Assembly (NCBI GenBank): GCA_007258455.2
Contig: VDFB02047230.1
Coordinates: 158,480,635-158,544,634, forward strand
Direction of reading: 5' to 3'
DNA from: Sequoia sempervirens
Lineage: Eukaryota > Streptophyta > Pinopsida > Cupressales > Cupressaceae
DNA length: 64,000 nucleotides
The position numbers were made by a program, and so were the translations under genes. The notes under the pieces are model-generated. The model saw only the letters and a list, made by a program, of their open reading frames with translations. It had not been told where the DNA came from and did not search any database. Numbering within the stretch: position 1 is the first letter of the stretch; each line of letters begins with the position of its first letter. Positions 48,730 to 59,560 of this stretch are shown here, in pieces.

Positions 48730-49426
48730 TTAGCTAACTAATTTGTGTATCAACTTTGAGAGAAGTACTATCAGGAGCTTCTCGATTGTTGGGAACCAAA
48801 GTATCTTGACTAGCTTTGATGTTGGCACAAGTCTGACTATTTGAATTATCAGTTGGTATTGTGATCTCTTGTCCGTCATAGGAAACTTAAGGCATTGATG
48901 ATATGTGGATGAGAAAATTTTCATTTCATGGATCCAAGGACAACCCAACAAGATGTTGTATGCAAGATCACGGTCTAACACTTGACAGAAACTATTCTTG
49001 ATAACATGTCCCACTCTGATTGGAAACATGATTAAACTCTTGGATGCTCTTTCCTCATCATCATAGGCTTTAATAGTAATCTTTCTTCTGGGATCAATGG
49101 AGTCCTCGAAAAATCCTAAATCCTAAACTAACTTCATGGTACATATGTTCAAACTAGCACCTCCATCTATTAGGACGTGTTTGTCATGAAACTTGTGGAT
49201 CATGACTTCTAAGTATAGTGATGAATTATGTGGATGTGTCATGGAAACATCATCTTTTTTAGAGAATGAGAGGCATGTGGATGAGGAAAAGTGTCCCACC
49301 ATGGCTTGAAATTGGTCCACATCCAGATCGGTGGATATAGTTGTTTCAACAAGGGCCTTTTCTAGAATTTCCTTGTGTGTTGGGGAAATATTCAAGAGTT
49401 CTAAAATAGAAATCTAAGCAGGAGTT
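48730..49426 (-). pseudogene. Retropepsin-type protease region
   Basis: Still in the gag frame: KTPAxISILELLNISPTHKE leads to HVLIDGGASLNICTMKLV, the D-G-G-A-S active-site loop used by Tat-lineage proteases in place of D-T/S-G. Further on come [18 protein letters not shown] and [11 protein letters not shown], the conserved second half. Stops lie just after the gag part (TGA, TAG) and near 49120. The active Asp is present. Confidence 0.8.
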
Positions 49427-49428
49427 TT

Positions 49429-51324
49429 TCAAAGTTGATTGACTAAGTCATATTGATATTGAGGTAGAGGCACAGTGGATTTTGAAGAAGCACCCTTTAA
49501 GATAACTTTAGCTTGTGCCCTTGTTGCATTAACTTCTTTATATTCCATCTTTTCCTTAACTTTTATAACATTGACCTGCTCATCATCAGCGTAGATATGA
49601 TTGATTATATGATCATTGATATGATTCAAACTTTTTCCAAAAGAATCACCCTTTTGATAGTTGGGAAAAGGGTTGTGAAATGCTTGGTGGTGTCCTTCTA
49701 TTGTGATGGTGTCATTTTCGATTAAGTCTTGGACTTTATTTTTTAGGGCTTGACAATTATTTGTGTGATGGCCCTTGCACCAATGATAATCACAATAGTA
49801 TGAATCATTCCATGATGAAGGATTCACATTGGGTTCAAATTGGCATTGAGGCAGCAAAGTAAGAACATTTTTAGCCATCAATTCTTTGAATGCAGATTCT
49901 AAGGATTGACCCAATGGAGTAAAAGTTATTTTTCTAGAGAAGAATGAAGATCGTTGTGGATTTGTGTTTGAGGCATTGCCTAAGGCATTGTTGTTATTAT
50001 CATTTCCACAGTAACCTTGATTGTTGGCATTCCCTTGATTGGGAGTAGAAGTTTGATTCACGTTATTCCTCGAAGGAGGAGGATTGTTTCCCTGATTTGT
50101 TACCGGGTTGACATTGTTATAGTTATTGTTGTGAGGAGTACTTGAAGCACTAAGAACAAACGGCTTGGTCAAGACATGATTTGCATCTACAACACCATCA
50201 TTCACCATGTTTTTGTTGCGAGTCCAAAACTTAGATTTTTCATTATGGTGATTTGATGAGATAGGATTGTCTTTATCAAGTTTTATTATCCCTCTCTGGA
50301 CCAAGGCACTTTCAATGGTGATGGCATTTTCAATCAATTTCTGAAAAGAGGGAGGATAATGAAGATTAAGACGATAACTCATCTCTTGATATAGGTTGTT
50401 TATGAAAGTGGTAATATTTTCCCTTTCAGGAACATGACGCGGATATCTAGCAAACAATCTTCTCCATCTCTGAAGAAATGTAATAAATGGTTCACTAGGT
50501 TTTTGTTTAGCCTTGCAGAGATCAATCATAGTTATTTGGTGTTGTATATTGTAGGAATATTGTGATATGAATTTGTTAATCAATTCCTCAAATGTCTTGA
50601 CAGGCGGTGTGATTTTCAATAGCCATTCCATCGATTGGCCTTCGAGACTCCTAGGAAACAAATGCATCAAGTATGTATCCTCATGTGAAAACTCTAAAGT
50701 CATATTTTAGAAGTCTTTGATATGATCGATTGGATCCAATTTCCCATTATAACGATCAAACTTTGGGATTTCACAATGTTTGGGAAATGGAATCATGTTG
50801 AGATGTCAGTCAAAAGGATAAGGAAAAATGTCATCACGAGTATATGTCTTCCTTGTGGTTCCCCCTTGAATGTCTCTAATTTGTTCTTGAAGTGCCTTAA
50901 CTTGTTGAGTCAAGGCACTAATATCAGACAAAGGTGTTTCATCAAAAATTTTCTTTAAGTTCTTAGTATCAAAATCATGAGGCAATTTAGCTCCTTTGTC
51001 AGCCAAATACATGAAATATTTCTCTTTGTTGCACTCTAAGATCTTTTCTAAGGATTTCTAAAATTTTGGATCTTGCTCAGCCTCTCTAAGGTGATGTTCT
51101 TCATTGCGTTCATCATCACTATCTATAGGATTTCTACTCATGTCTCTGTTGGAAGGGAACAATTTCTTTTCTCTTTCATCTGTGTTGTCGTTAAAGAGGG
51201 GATTTTGAATCACACTATAAAGGGGGTTGCTACTTTCACCTTCTTCTTGAGTTCTTCGGGTATGTTCTTCTTGTTGAATATCCTCTCATAGCTTATTGTA
51301 TTGAGATCTTGTAAAAATAGGCAT
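49429..51324 (-). pseudogene. Gag with zinc-knuckle-like motif
   Basis: It starts at ATG 51324 (MPIFTRSQYNKL) and keeps one frame for 632 codons, with internal stops TGA, TAG, TGA and TAA, all reachable from CGA, CAG or CAA. The order is an acidic N-terminus, a short coiled coil (ALTQQVKALQEQIRDI), the retrotransposon gag domain (KFDRYNGKLDPIDHIKDF, LFPRSLEGQSMEWL, FISQYSYNI, FLQRWRRLFARYP), an Asn-rich linker, and YYCDYHWCKGHHTNNC followed by LKNKVQDLIE, the CxxH...GHxTxxC knuckle of Tat/Athila gags. Role: capsid formation and RNA packaging. Not functional as read. Confidence 0.85.
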
Positions 51325-51979
51325 ATGATTTTGAAATTTTCTTCTAGACTTAGATCACAATTTGATAAGTGCAAAAAGGATGATGTTTTGATCTAATAAG
51401 ATGAAAATATTATGATATGATCAAAAGACATTCCTAATTCTTGATTGTGGCTTCCAATTATAAATGATATCAGAATCCTATTGGGGAAGTTGAATCAATA
51501 ATCAAAAATTTGTTTGAAAGGTGCAATTTTAAGATTTGATCCTTGTTTTTGAAGTATATCAAATAGCCTAATTAAACTCATTGAAGGATTTGATTGGGAT
51601 GTGTTGGATATTCAATAGAAGGTTATGGTAGATAATCGAATTTGAGAGGTTGATTGTGATTGTGTTGTTGTGATAGAACTCTTCCTTGAAAATAGGCTTG
51701 TGAATATAAAGGCTCTATAGTGTACTCGTTAGTAAATCACCTAGTAAAATCTTGGTATCTATGGACGAACTCACAGTAATGGAGCAAGATGTTTTGACTT
51801 TTATACAAAAAATTCTACGTTGCAAGGTTTTCCTGTAACCTAAATTTCTCTTGGGTTTCTTGATCCTATTGAAAATTGATTTGTTGAAAAATTTGGTTGA
51901 TTTCCACTCCCTAAACATGAGAGAAATGTCAAAAGGCTATTGGACCAAAGATGTTACAAACTCAGATCTGTCAAAAGTA

Positions 51980-52260
51980 ATAATTCTGGAAAGTGACAGA
52001 TGCACTATTTTGTACCCTATATGCACTGCGAAAATAGGCCTATGCACTAGAGAAACAGTCAAATGAGCTACAACAGACCCTAGATGTGCTACTTTGTGTC
52101 CTATATGTGCTACAAAAAAAATGCTTTGACAGTGACCAAAATTGTTCATAGAATACTCAGCCTATGCGCCGAAATAGGCTCTAAATGCACTGAACTAACT
52201 AGTGAATGCGCTAAGATATCCCGTATATGTGCTAAAACATTTTTCCAAAGCAGTTTTCCA
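51980..52260. repeat. CTAAATGCGCTAAAA-type motif array, leader copy 1
   Basis: Variants such as CCTATATGTGCTAC, CTAAATGCACTGAA and GTGAATGCGCTAAGA recur every 20-35 bp. On the plus strand they are the reverse complement of the motif array at 38810-39190. Confidence 0.65.
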
Positions 52261-53319
52261 AATAGTTTTTGAACAATTTCAGTTGAATTTTTGCATGTTC
52301 ATCTTGGATGATCTTTTATTTGAATTAGTGTGATTGAAAACACAACAAACATTCTGAAAATAGTTGTTTTTAAGCCCTATACTAAACATCAAGTGTATGT
52401 TCAAAAATGTTTTTCAGAAAGTGTTTTCATAGGTTTCACACATAACAGACAATTTAGGCAGACTCACTCTTAGTACTCAAGTAGGTCATCATAATAACCA
52501 CAACCCACATCTTAGAACTGTGTTGACTCACACAACTGTGTCACCCTCGAAGGGGTGCCCATGTTTTTGTCTTTTCTAGGCGCGTCCTCAAAGTGACAGA
52601 AGAGGATACTGGATCCCCTGAGCAAATGGTCCTTGACAGTTATATGATGAGTGTCTTGGGGGCAGATTCTTCCCTCCCCTTACACTGTGATTATTAGGAT
52701 GTTCAAAAACTGACACGGTTGGCTACTAAACTAGGTTTGTAGTAAGGGTTTCCATTCAGTGCGGCAACAATAAACTCCCTCAGGAGACTTCCCAAGCTTT
52801 AGAACAAAGGCTTTGGGGATGGTTATCTTGCACACTACCGACAAATGTGGGTTTCCTCAAATTTGCTTTAAATTTTATAGTGGGGTGGAATAGCCTAGCT
52901 TTGGCTTGAACCCACTTGGGTCATTCCTCTTGGGTGAGTACTTTTTCCCACAAGAGCATGCCCTCTACAGGATGTAATGAAGCATTAAAATAACAAAAAT
53001 TTAAAAGGAAAGTCTTGTGTTTTGATCACCCAAATAAGGGGAGAGCATAGACCTATTGCCATAGACAAAGCATACACTATTATTTTTAGAGCCCAAATGA
53101 CAATGATTTAATCTATGTGAAGATGTTGCTTCACAACAAGCATGTGATTCATTTTAACTGCAAAAATCAATGTGTGGTGACTACCCTAGATTGCTTCATT
53201 TTAATCCATGTCTACCCTAGGGTTGCTACTTTTTAAAACTAGATGTGACTATCCTAGATTGATTCTTTTTATGCCAGACAAAAATCTGTCTATGGAAAGC
53301 GTCAGACTCAGAGCTTTGT

Positions 53320-53580
53320 TTAATTACACCCTATATGCGCTAAAAAATCAAACAAAAGTGCTAAAATAAATAGTTAATGCGCTAAAACAGACAGTAAATG
53401 CGCTACAAAAAACCTTAAATGCGCTAAAAGAAATACATTTTTTTACAAAATTTTAATGAAGTAAGCTGAGTGTATGTGCCATTTTGTTCCTTATAAGCAC
53501 CATTATGTTCCATGAGCTATGCACTGTTAGAAATTTTGGATGCGCTAAAAAAAGCCACATATGCATTAAAACACAATTTT
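53320..53580. repeat. CTAAATGCGCTAAAA-type motif array, leader copy 2
   Basis: CCTATATGCGCTAAAAAA, GTTAATGCGCTAAAACAG, GTAAATGCGCTACAAAA and CTTAAATGCGCTAAAAG follow one another, again in reverse orientation to the 3' array. Confidence 0.7.
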
Positions 53581-53625
53581 TTTGGATGAAATCTTGCCAA
53601 GAAATCTACAAGTAAATATCAAAAA

Positions 53626-53641
53626 CGGGGCAAGGGCCCCA
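53626..53641 (-). other. Primer-binding-site-like sequence
   Basis: On the minus strand TGGGGCCCTTGCCCCG lies 16 nt after the 5' LTR. It begins TGG, as tRNA-derived sites do, and matches about 12 of 17 positions of the TGGCGCCGTTGCCGGGG type used by many Tat/Athila elements (compared from memory). The tRNA is not identified. Confidence 0.5.
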
Positions 53642-53657
53642 TGGTGGGTGCAAAGAA

Positions 53658-54825
53658 TGTGTGATTGATTCTAAGTGCACAATAAATGTATAATTATAGA
53701 TTACAAACAAATCAAACACACCAATGAAACTTTAAATCAAAGCATAAAATAAAGGAAAGAAATGTAAACTCTGTTTATGCTTCAAAGACATTCCATTGTC
53801 CTCTATCTCCAATGTTTTTGTTGATTCCAGCTTGCTCTTAGATCTTGTGCTAGGCTCAACAAACAATCTTCCTAGAGAACGAGATTAAATATGATGATTT
53901 TATTCTATGCTATGATATGATTGACATAGATGATTGCTAGAAATGTAAGATTATGAAATGCTCTAAATACTAAAGCTGATAATGAGAATGCTAGAATGCT
54001 AGAATGCTATAATGCAATTAAGCTCTAGTGCGTGTATATCTGTAAGTAACCAATGCTTGGATTTGCAGGGGTATTTATAGAGCTTTCAAAAGATTTTGAT
54101 TGGCTGATGTGATCAACGGCTGTGAAAATTCCTGGCAGATCGAACGGTCGAAGATGGATAAGACTGGAGAGAAAAATAGAAGAAAACCAAAAAGCAAGAT
54201 TTGTTTCCTTTTTTGGGGAAGAGATAAGATGAGATGATAAAGATGAATTGTAAAAATCATCTTTTTGAGGAAAGATTTTGAAGATAAATCAAATTCATTA
54301 TTTATTTATTGGTGACATGGAAGATTTTCTTAATTAAATAAAATATTTAATTAAGATTTGAAGAATAATGGAGGATTTCATAATTAAATAAAATATTTAA
54401 TTATGCTTTGAAAAGATATGAAGGATATTTCATTAAATAAAGATATTTAATTAATTTTTTAGAAAATGACATGTAAATGAAATTAATTAGATAAAATATT
54501 TAATTAATTAGGAAAAAGATTTGAATATGCAAAAAGAAATATTTAAATTTAATTAAATCAAAAAACTTAATTAAATCCAAAAGGTGATAATTAATTAAAA
54601 TAAATAAAGAGTATTTATTTAATTAATCAAGCAAACATATGAATGTTAAATAATTAAATAAAGTTGATTTATTTAATCATGGGAGAAGAATAAAGTGAAT
54701 GAAAAATATAATTAAATTAATTAAATTTAATCATATGTAGAGGACTTTTAGAGAGATTAATTAAATAATAAATATTTAATTAAATCTTAGGATTAATTAG
54801 ACATGACCAATTTTATGCATATATA
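53658..54825 (-). repeat. 5' LTR (1168 bp)
   Basis: The element's 5' LTR, pairing with 37096-38252. On the plus strand it runs from TGTGTGATTG to CATATATA. Its outer end is TA where the other copy has CA, another transition. It shares the TATA-type box (plus TATTTATAGAG at about 54070). Confidence 0.88.
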
Positions 54826-54830
54826 GTTAC
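54826..54830. repeat. Target-site duplication, right copy (GTTAC)
   Basis: GTTAC follows the right LTR and equals 37091-37095. It lies inside codons of the interrupted gene. Confidence 0.85.
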
Positions 54831-57242
54831 TGTACAACAATCCTCATATTTTACAATGTTAGTATCATCTACTAAATGAAAAAATCTACAAACTAAAGAA
54901 TTTCCTTGACTACTTAGACCTATTGCATGATTGCACCACTTAACAATTGATCTTGCATCTATCAACTTTACACAGTCTTTGTACTTTAACTCTTCTTGTG
55001 CAAGGGCTCTTTTGATACATGCACCCCCTCCATCATGCTCCCCCTTTCCATGCCCGACCTTTGAGAAGTTCCACATATGTTGAACACCACTGATCCTATG
55101 CATCCTGCTCAACCAGTAAAACATTCTAGTGTTCTTGAATTGCGATGTACAATTATCTGACCATATGATATGTTAACTAAATGATATGCCCTTGCTAGCT
55201 AGATTAGCATAGAACATTTGTAAGCAACCTTGCACAAACTCAGTAGAATGTGTGCGATCATCACTGATGTAAAAGTGATACTCCCTCAATACTTTCCTAT
55301 TATCCTCTGTACTATCATTTGCATGAATGAATGCTATATGCACAAATATAGCAACCTATGTGGAGTTGTAGTACTGTGATTGCACCTCGTTCTGTGGTTG
55401 TAGTGTGTAGTTCTCCATAAAGTTGACAACTAAAATGATGCTATGAAGTGGAAACATGTCCTTGCATAACTTGAACTGTGAGTCCAACCATTGAGCTCCA
55501 TGTGTATGCCTTGCATACTCATAGACCACCTGATCATGGAAAATTCCCATAAACTGATATATTGGAATCTTATCACTGACCAATTCACACTTCTTTGCCT
55601 CTTTCCCATCTTTTGGACTATAGGCCATTGTCTTGTATTTTCCAAATTTGACAATTTTGTCTCCAATTGTGCACGTGTACTAGGGCTCCATGTGTTGGAA
55701 TATTGGCAAATGTTGCATGCCACCACAATGATGACATGTGCCATCCAAACATGACTTGTAAAAAATTTGACCATCCTCTCTTTCGCATAAAATGGAAGAT
55801 AAGTATTCTCTTGAGGATTTGGGTGGAGGCCTTATGTTACATTCCTACAAAACATTGTCAATATGTATATCTACACATATACGTCAATAAACATAATAAT
55901 GGTTAGAAAACTTGAAATGTACTCTACAACAATAATTAGTGTGTGTGTGATTTATTTTGACATAAAAAAGCTTTAGCATTTCAAAATACCTTTGACATAT
56001 TTTAATTTTAGGAAATTTTTGTATAAAATCAGCAAAAAATTGGGTTTGAGTGGTATCCAAATAATGCTTTGGATGTGGCTCACAGATTTTACTACCAATT
56101 ATCCTTCTTACAACATCTCTTTGATTAGGATCGGTCCTTGTGTTATCCTTCCAATAATCTACTATTAAATATCTCAAGCCTTGAGCAATTCTTTTATCTT
56201 TCCATGGCACTCTACCCGAGAATGCCAATAACTCATTGCTATTTGGTTCCTCCAATATTTCATGCCTTCCTTTTGCTCTCATTAGAGATGATCTACTTAT
56301 TTTAAAAGACTTACTTGTCTTTGTAAGGTTCACCTTGTTCCTTGTTTGACTGCTTAACAAGTTTGTTGTCATCACACATCTTGTGGAACAACTATCCTTC
56401 GTGTGTGAGGTAGAACCCACACTCTCATATGCAATCATCAAGTTCTTTACAATGGATTTTTCACTTGAGTCATTCGAAACTCTCAGCCTAAGAGCCTTCA
56501 TGGTGGGTCTAAATTTGAGTTGCCTCATCATTTCAACAAATATTTGGCATCTTCCACCCTCACTTATCTTCTAAAAAAAAAAACTCCATATCTTCTGTGC
56601 AGCTCTTTGACATGTACGTTTTGACATCTTATCAAGCATCCATTTCAAAACATTGGAATCAATATCAATAAAAAATCTAGGTTTTCTATGCAAAAATCTA
56701 GGAGTTCTCAAATGTAAATTTGTGTCAACATTAGGAATGTCAACAACATTGGGGATAGATCACGTACCTTCAATTGGAGGTGCAATTGATGACATACCTT
56801 GAGATTGACATGTAAACAATGTTGTACCTCCAAATTGAGATGTCGTTTGTGGAGTGACTTCAAATAGAGGCATTTTTTCTGATGTACTTTTGAAACGCAA
56901 TGTTGTTGATGGCGTGTCTTCAACTATAGGTGTGATTTCCAATGTACTTGGAAGACCACAAGTTGTTGTTGGTGTGTCTTTAAGTGGAGATGTGCATTGA
57001 ACTTCACCTATGGTTGATGATGTGCCTCCAACTTGGGGATCCATTTGTGTCCTTCCACAAATTTTTTCCATTCATGCCCTTTGTTTTTCCAATTGTTCAT
57101 CTCTCTTAGATTGCACGGGAATTTCTAGTTGTATGGGCTGCAATTCTCTTGCTTCACAAGCTACAACTTTTGATTCTCTTCTCCTTGCATTTTTTACTAC
57201 ATGTTCTTCTGGTGTTAGAGGCTTTGGTCATTTCCTCGGCAT
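54826..57242 (-). pseudogene. N-terminal and central part of a split transposase-like gene, family unnamed
   Basis: On the minus strand ATG at 57242 opens MPRK, and one frame runs to 55962. A 117-nt intron (55845-55961) ends in TTTTGTAG, and the second exon continues to the insertion point at 54826. The N-terminus is Lys/Arg-rich (EEHVVKNARRRESK), followed by Thr/Pro-rich repeats and a helical domain ending PHPKHYLDTTQTQFFADF and KICQRYFEMLK. Exon 2 has CLDGTCHHCGG, then a DDE-like core: LVVNFMENYT (usually D at the Asn), YISDDRTHS and IWSDNCTSQFKN, then GHGKGEHDGGGACIKRAL. I recall related uncharacterised proteins in mosses and animals but cannot name the family. Seven stops (TGA x3, TAG x3, TAA) break it. 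The gene resumes at 37095 beyond the retrotransposon. Confidence 0.7.
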
Positions 57243-58551
57243 GATGTTGAATGCTACATATTCACAATCACACATAGAACAAAAGTAAGTAATACATTTT
57301 ATGAAACATATTGATAACATTGATTACATTGCATTTTATTGAACACACCAAAGCATTTTATGAAAGAAGGTAGCAAGCTGTTTGGAATTATCAAACATGT
57401 CTATATGCTACAACATTTTTCATACATAAATATACCAAGGAAGAATGGTAAATGGTATGAATAAATGGAAACTTGTATTAAACCAACTATGTCTTTAGTC
57501 ACTTGAAATTATCTAAGCACTTGATGAAGGTGAATTCTTTATGGCACAAAAAAAATTAATAGAAAATTGCATATTAACATTCATGAAAGCTCTTAGGTTT
57601 TCCAAATTAGTTGAAAATAAAAGTTTTCCCACAATCATCAGTAATAATTAATTTAATGTTCAATTCTACATGTAACAATGAAGATTAATAAAATCATCAA
57701 ATGAATGGTCTATAAATTGTCTAAACAAAACAAAGAAACTTGTGTTAAGTTGAATTCATTTATCTAAGCATGTTGGAAATGAACTACTATAAGCAATGCA
57801 AATAGAATTCATAAGAAAATTTGTGTTAAGTTGATGTTGTTTATATAAGTTTAAACATGAATTCATCTAAATTATGTCATGGTTTTCATTTTTTTTCTTC
57901 AATGTCATAAAAATTAAACTTTTTTTTGTAACTCTTATCTAATTCAATGTTGAATTCTATGTCCAATTGTTATGATTAATAAAATCATTAAAGAAATTTA
58001 GATTATTGTCAAAAATAAACAAACATACTAAATATAAGCATTTCAATATTACCAAAAATGAATATATTACCTAAGATAATGTAAAATGATGTAGAAACTT
58101 CAAAATGTCTTCATCTATGTTGTCTGCATGAAAATTGGTGGCAAAAAGGTGACGGATCAAGCATAGATTGGTACAACAGGGAGTCAACTGCATAAAAAAG
58201 GTGTTTCTCTATCAGATTAAGTGCTAAACCAGACAAAAGCAGAAGCATGTGGGCCAGAATCATGGGGTGAATGCCTATTTTACTGTTTCAAGGTAAAAAA
58301 CAAATTTGGTGCTTGCCAAATTTGGCAAGCGCCAAATGTGGTGCTTTGAAATGCTTTCACCACATCAATAGGAAGGGAGTGAGACGTGAGATAGAGGGAG
58401 AGGGGATATGAGTGAGAGAGATTAGTCCTAGTAGCGTGGTAGGGACTGAGACCTGAGAATGATAGAGACTTGAGAGGGATAGAGAGTTATCTAGTTAGGG
58501 TGGGGGGAAATACCTCACAATGAGAGAGGGGTTGGAGTGAAATAGATTTGT
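57243..58551. other. 5' flank of the split gene, AT-rich, with purine-rich end
   Basis: 57300-57450 shares wording with the repeat block at 27.3-28.0 kb. 57460-58250 is AT-rich without genes. 58376-58545 is GA-rich (GAGAGAG, GAGATAG words) and leads into the telomere-like tract. Confidence 0.4.
58304..58337. repeat. 34-bp palindrome
   Basis: ATTTGGTGCTTGCCAAA is followed at once by TTTGGCAAGCGCCAAAT: 17-bp arms with one mismatch and no spacer. It could be the tip of a transposon or a regulatory operator-like site; the function is unknown. Confidence 0.7.
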
Positions 58552-59560
58552 CTACCCTCTACCCTTAAACTATAACTATAAACCCTTAAACCCTTAACCC
58601 TAAAACCCTCAACTCTCTCTCTCTCAACCCTCTACCCTCTACCCTCAACCCTAAAACCCTAAAACCTTAAACCCTAAACCCTCTACCCTCAACCCTTAAA
58701 TTGTAAACCATAAACCCTAAAGCCCTAAAACCATCAACCCCCTTATCTCTCTCTCTCTCTCTCAACCCTACACCCTCTACCATTAAACCGTAAACCCTTA
58801 AACCCTTAACCATCCTCTCTCTCTCTCACCCTCCTCTACTCTCAACCCTCAACCCTCTACCCTCAACCCTCACCCTCTACCCTATACCATCTACCCTAAA
58901 CCCTCTACTCTCCACCCTCAACCCTTAAACCATCTACCCTCTACCATCCCTAAAACCCTCCCTCTCTATCTCTCTCTCTACCCCCTAAACCCTAAACCCT
59001 CTCCCTCTACCCTCAAACTCCCCTCTCTCTCAACCCTACACCCTCTACCCTTAAACCATAAACTGTAATCCCTAAACCCTAAACCCTAAACCCTCTACCA
59101 TTAACCCTTAATCCCTAAACCCTAAACCCTAAAACTTCTACCCTCTACCCTCAACCCTTAATCTCTAAACCCTAAACCCTACACCCTCTACCCTCAACCT
59201 TCTACCCTCTACCCTTAACCCTAAAACCCTTAACTCTCTCACTCTCTCTGGCTCTCTCCAAACCATCAACACCCCCTCTCTCTCTCAACCCTACACCCTC
59301 TACCCTTAAATTGTAAACCCTAAACCCTAAAAATCTTAAATCCTCAACCTCCCCTCTCTCTCTCTCAACCATACACCCTCTACCTTCTACCGTCTACCCT
59401 TAACTCTCAACCCTCAACCCTCAACCCTCTACCCTAAACCTAAACCCTTAAATCCTATACCCTAAACACTTAAACCCTTAAACCCTCTACCCTAAACCCT
59501 AAACCATTAAACTCTATACCCTAAACCCTTAAACCCTTAAATCCTCTACCATCTACCCTT
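58552..59560. repeat. Degenerate interstitial telomere-like tract
   Basis: About 1 kb made of CCCTAAA, CCCTTAAA, CCCTCAA and CCCTCTA words with interspersed CTCTCT runs. Short perfect stretches such as AACCCTAAACCCTAAACCCT occur at about 59075 and 59115. CCCTAAA is the plant telomere repeat. The degeneracy and CTCTACC variants indicate an old interstitial array or telomere-derived minisatellite. Confidence 0.88.

Larger units (their letters stand above)
51325..53640 (-). other. Long untranslated leader of the retrotransposon
   Basis: 2.3 kb between the primer site and gag with no supported gene. It holds two motif arrays (51980-52260 and 53320-53580) and, between them, ordinary sequence. Long leaders are known in Ogre-type elements. 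Confidence 0.55.
37096..54825 (-). mobile_element. 17.73-kb Ty3/gypsy LTR retrotransposon, Tat/Ogre-like lineage
   Basis: Two LTRs in the same orientation, a 5-bp target duplication, a PBS-like site, a polypurine tract and a gag-pol on the minus strand define the element. Lineage evidence is protein order gag-PR-RT-RNH-second RNH-IN, the second (archaeal-type) RNase H typical of Tat/Athila relatives, and an additional gene on the opposite strand between integrase and the 3' LTR, as described for some Tat-lineage elements. Gag-pro reads in one frame from 51324 to about 48730 and pol in another from about 48720 to 44237, with stops but no other frame change that I found. It is dead as read. It interrupts the transposase-like gene. 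Confidence 0.88.

Noticed and set aside
48700..48740. Programmed frameshift between gag-pro and pol
   Set aside because: No clear slippery heptamer with a downstream stem was seen and the copy is otherwise decayed; recorded as a probable indel.
56383..57288. Plus-strand ORFs opposite the split gene
   Set aside because: The minus strand shows the coherent multi-exon frame with conserved motifs; these are shadows.
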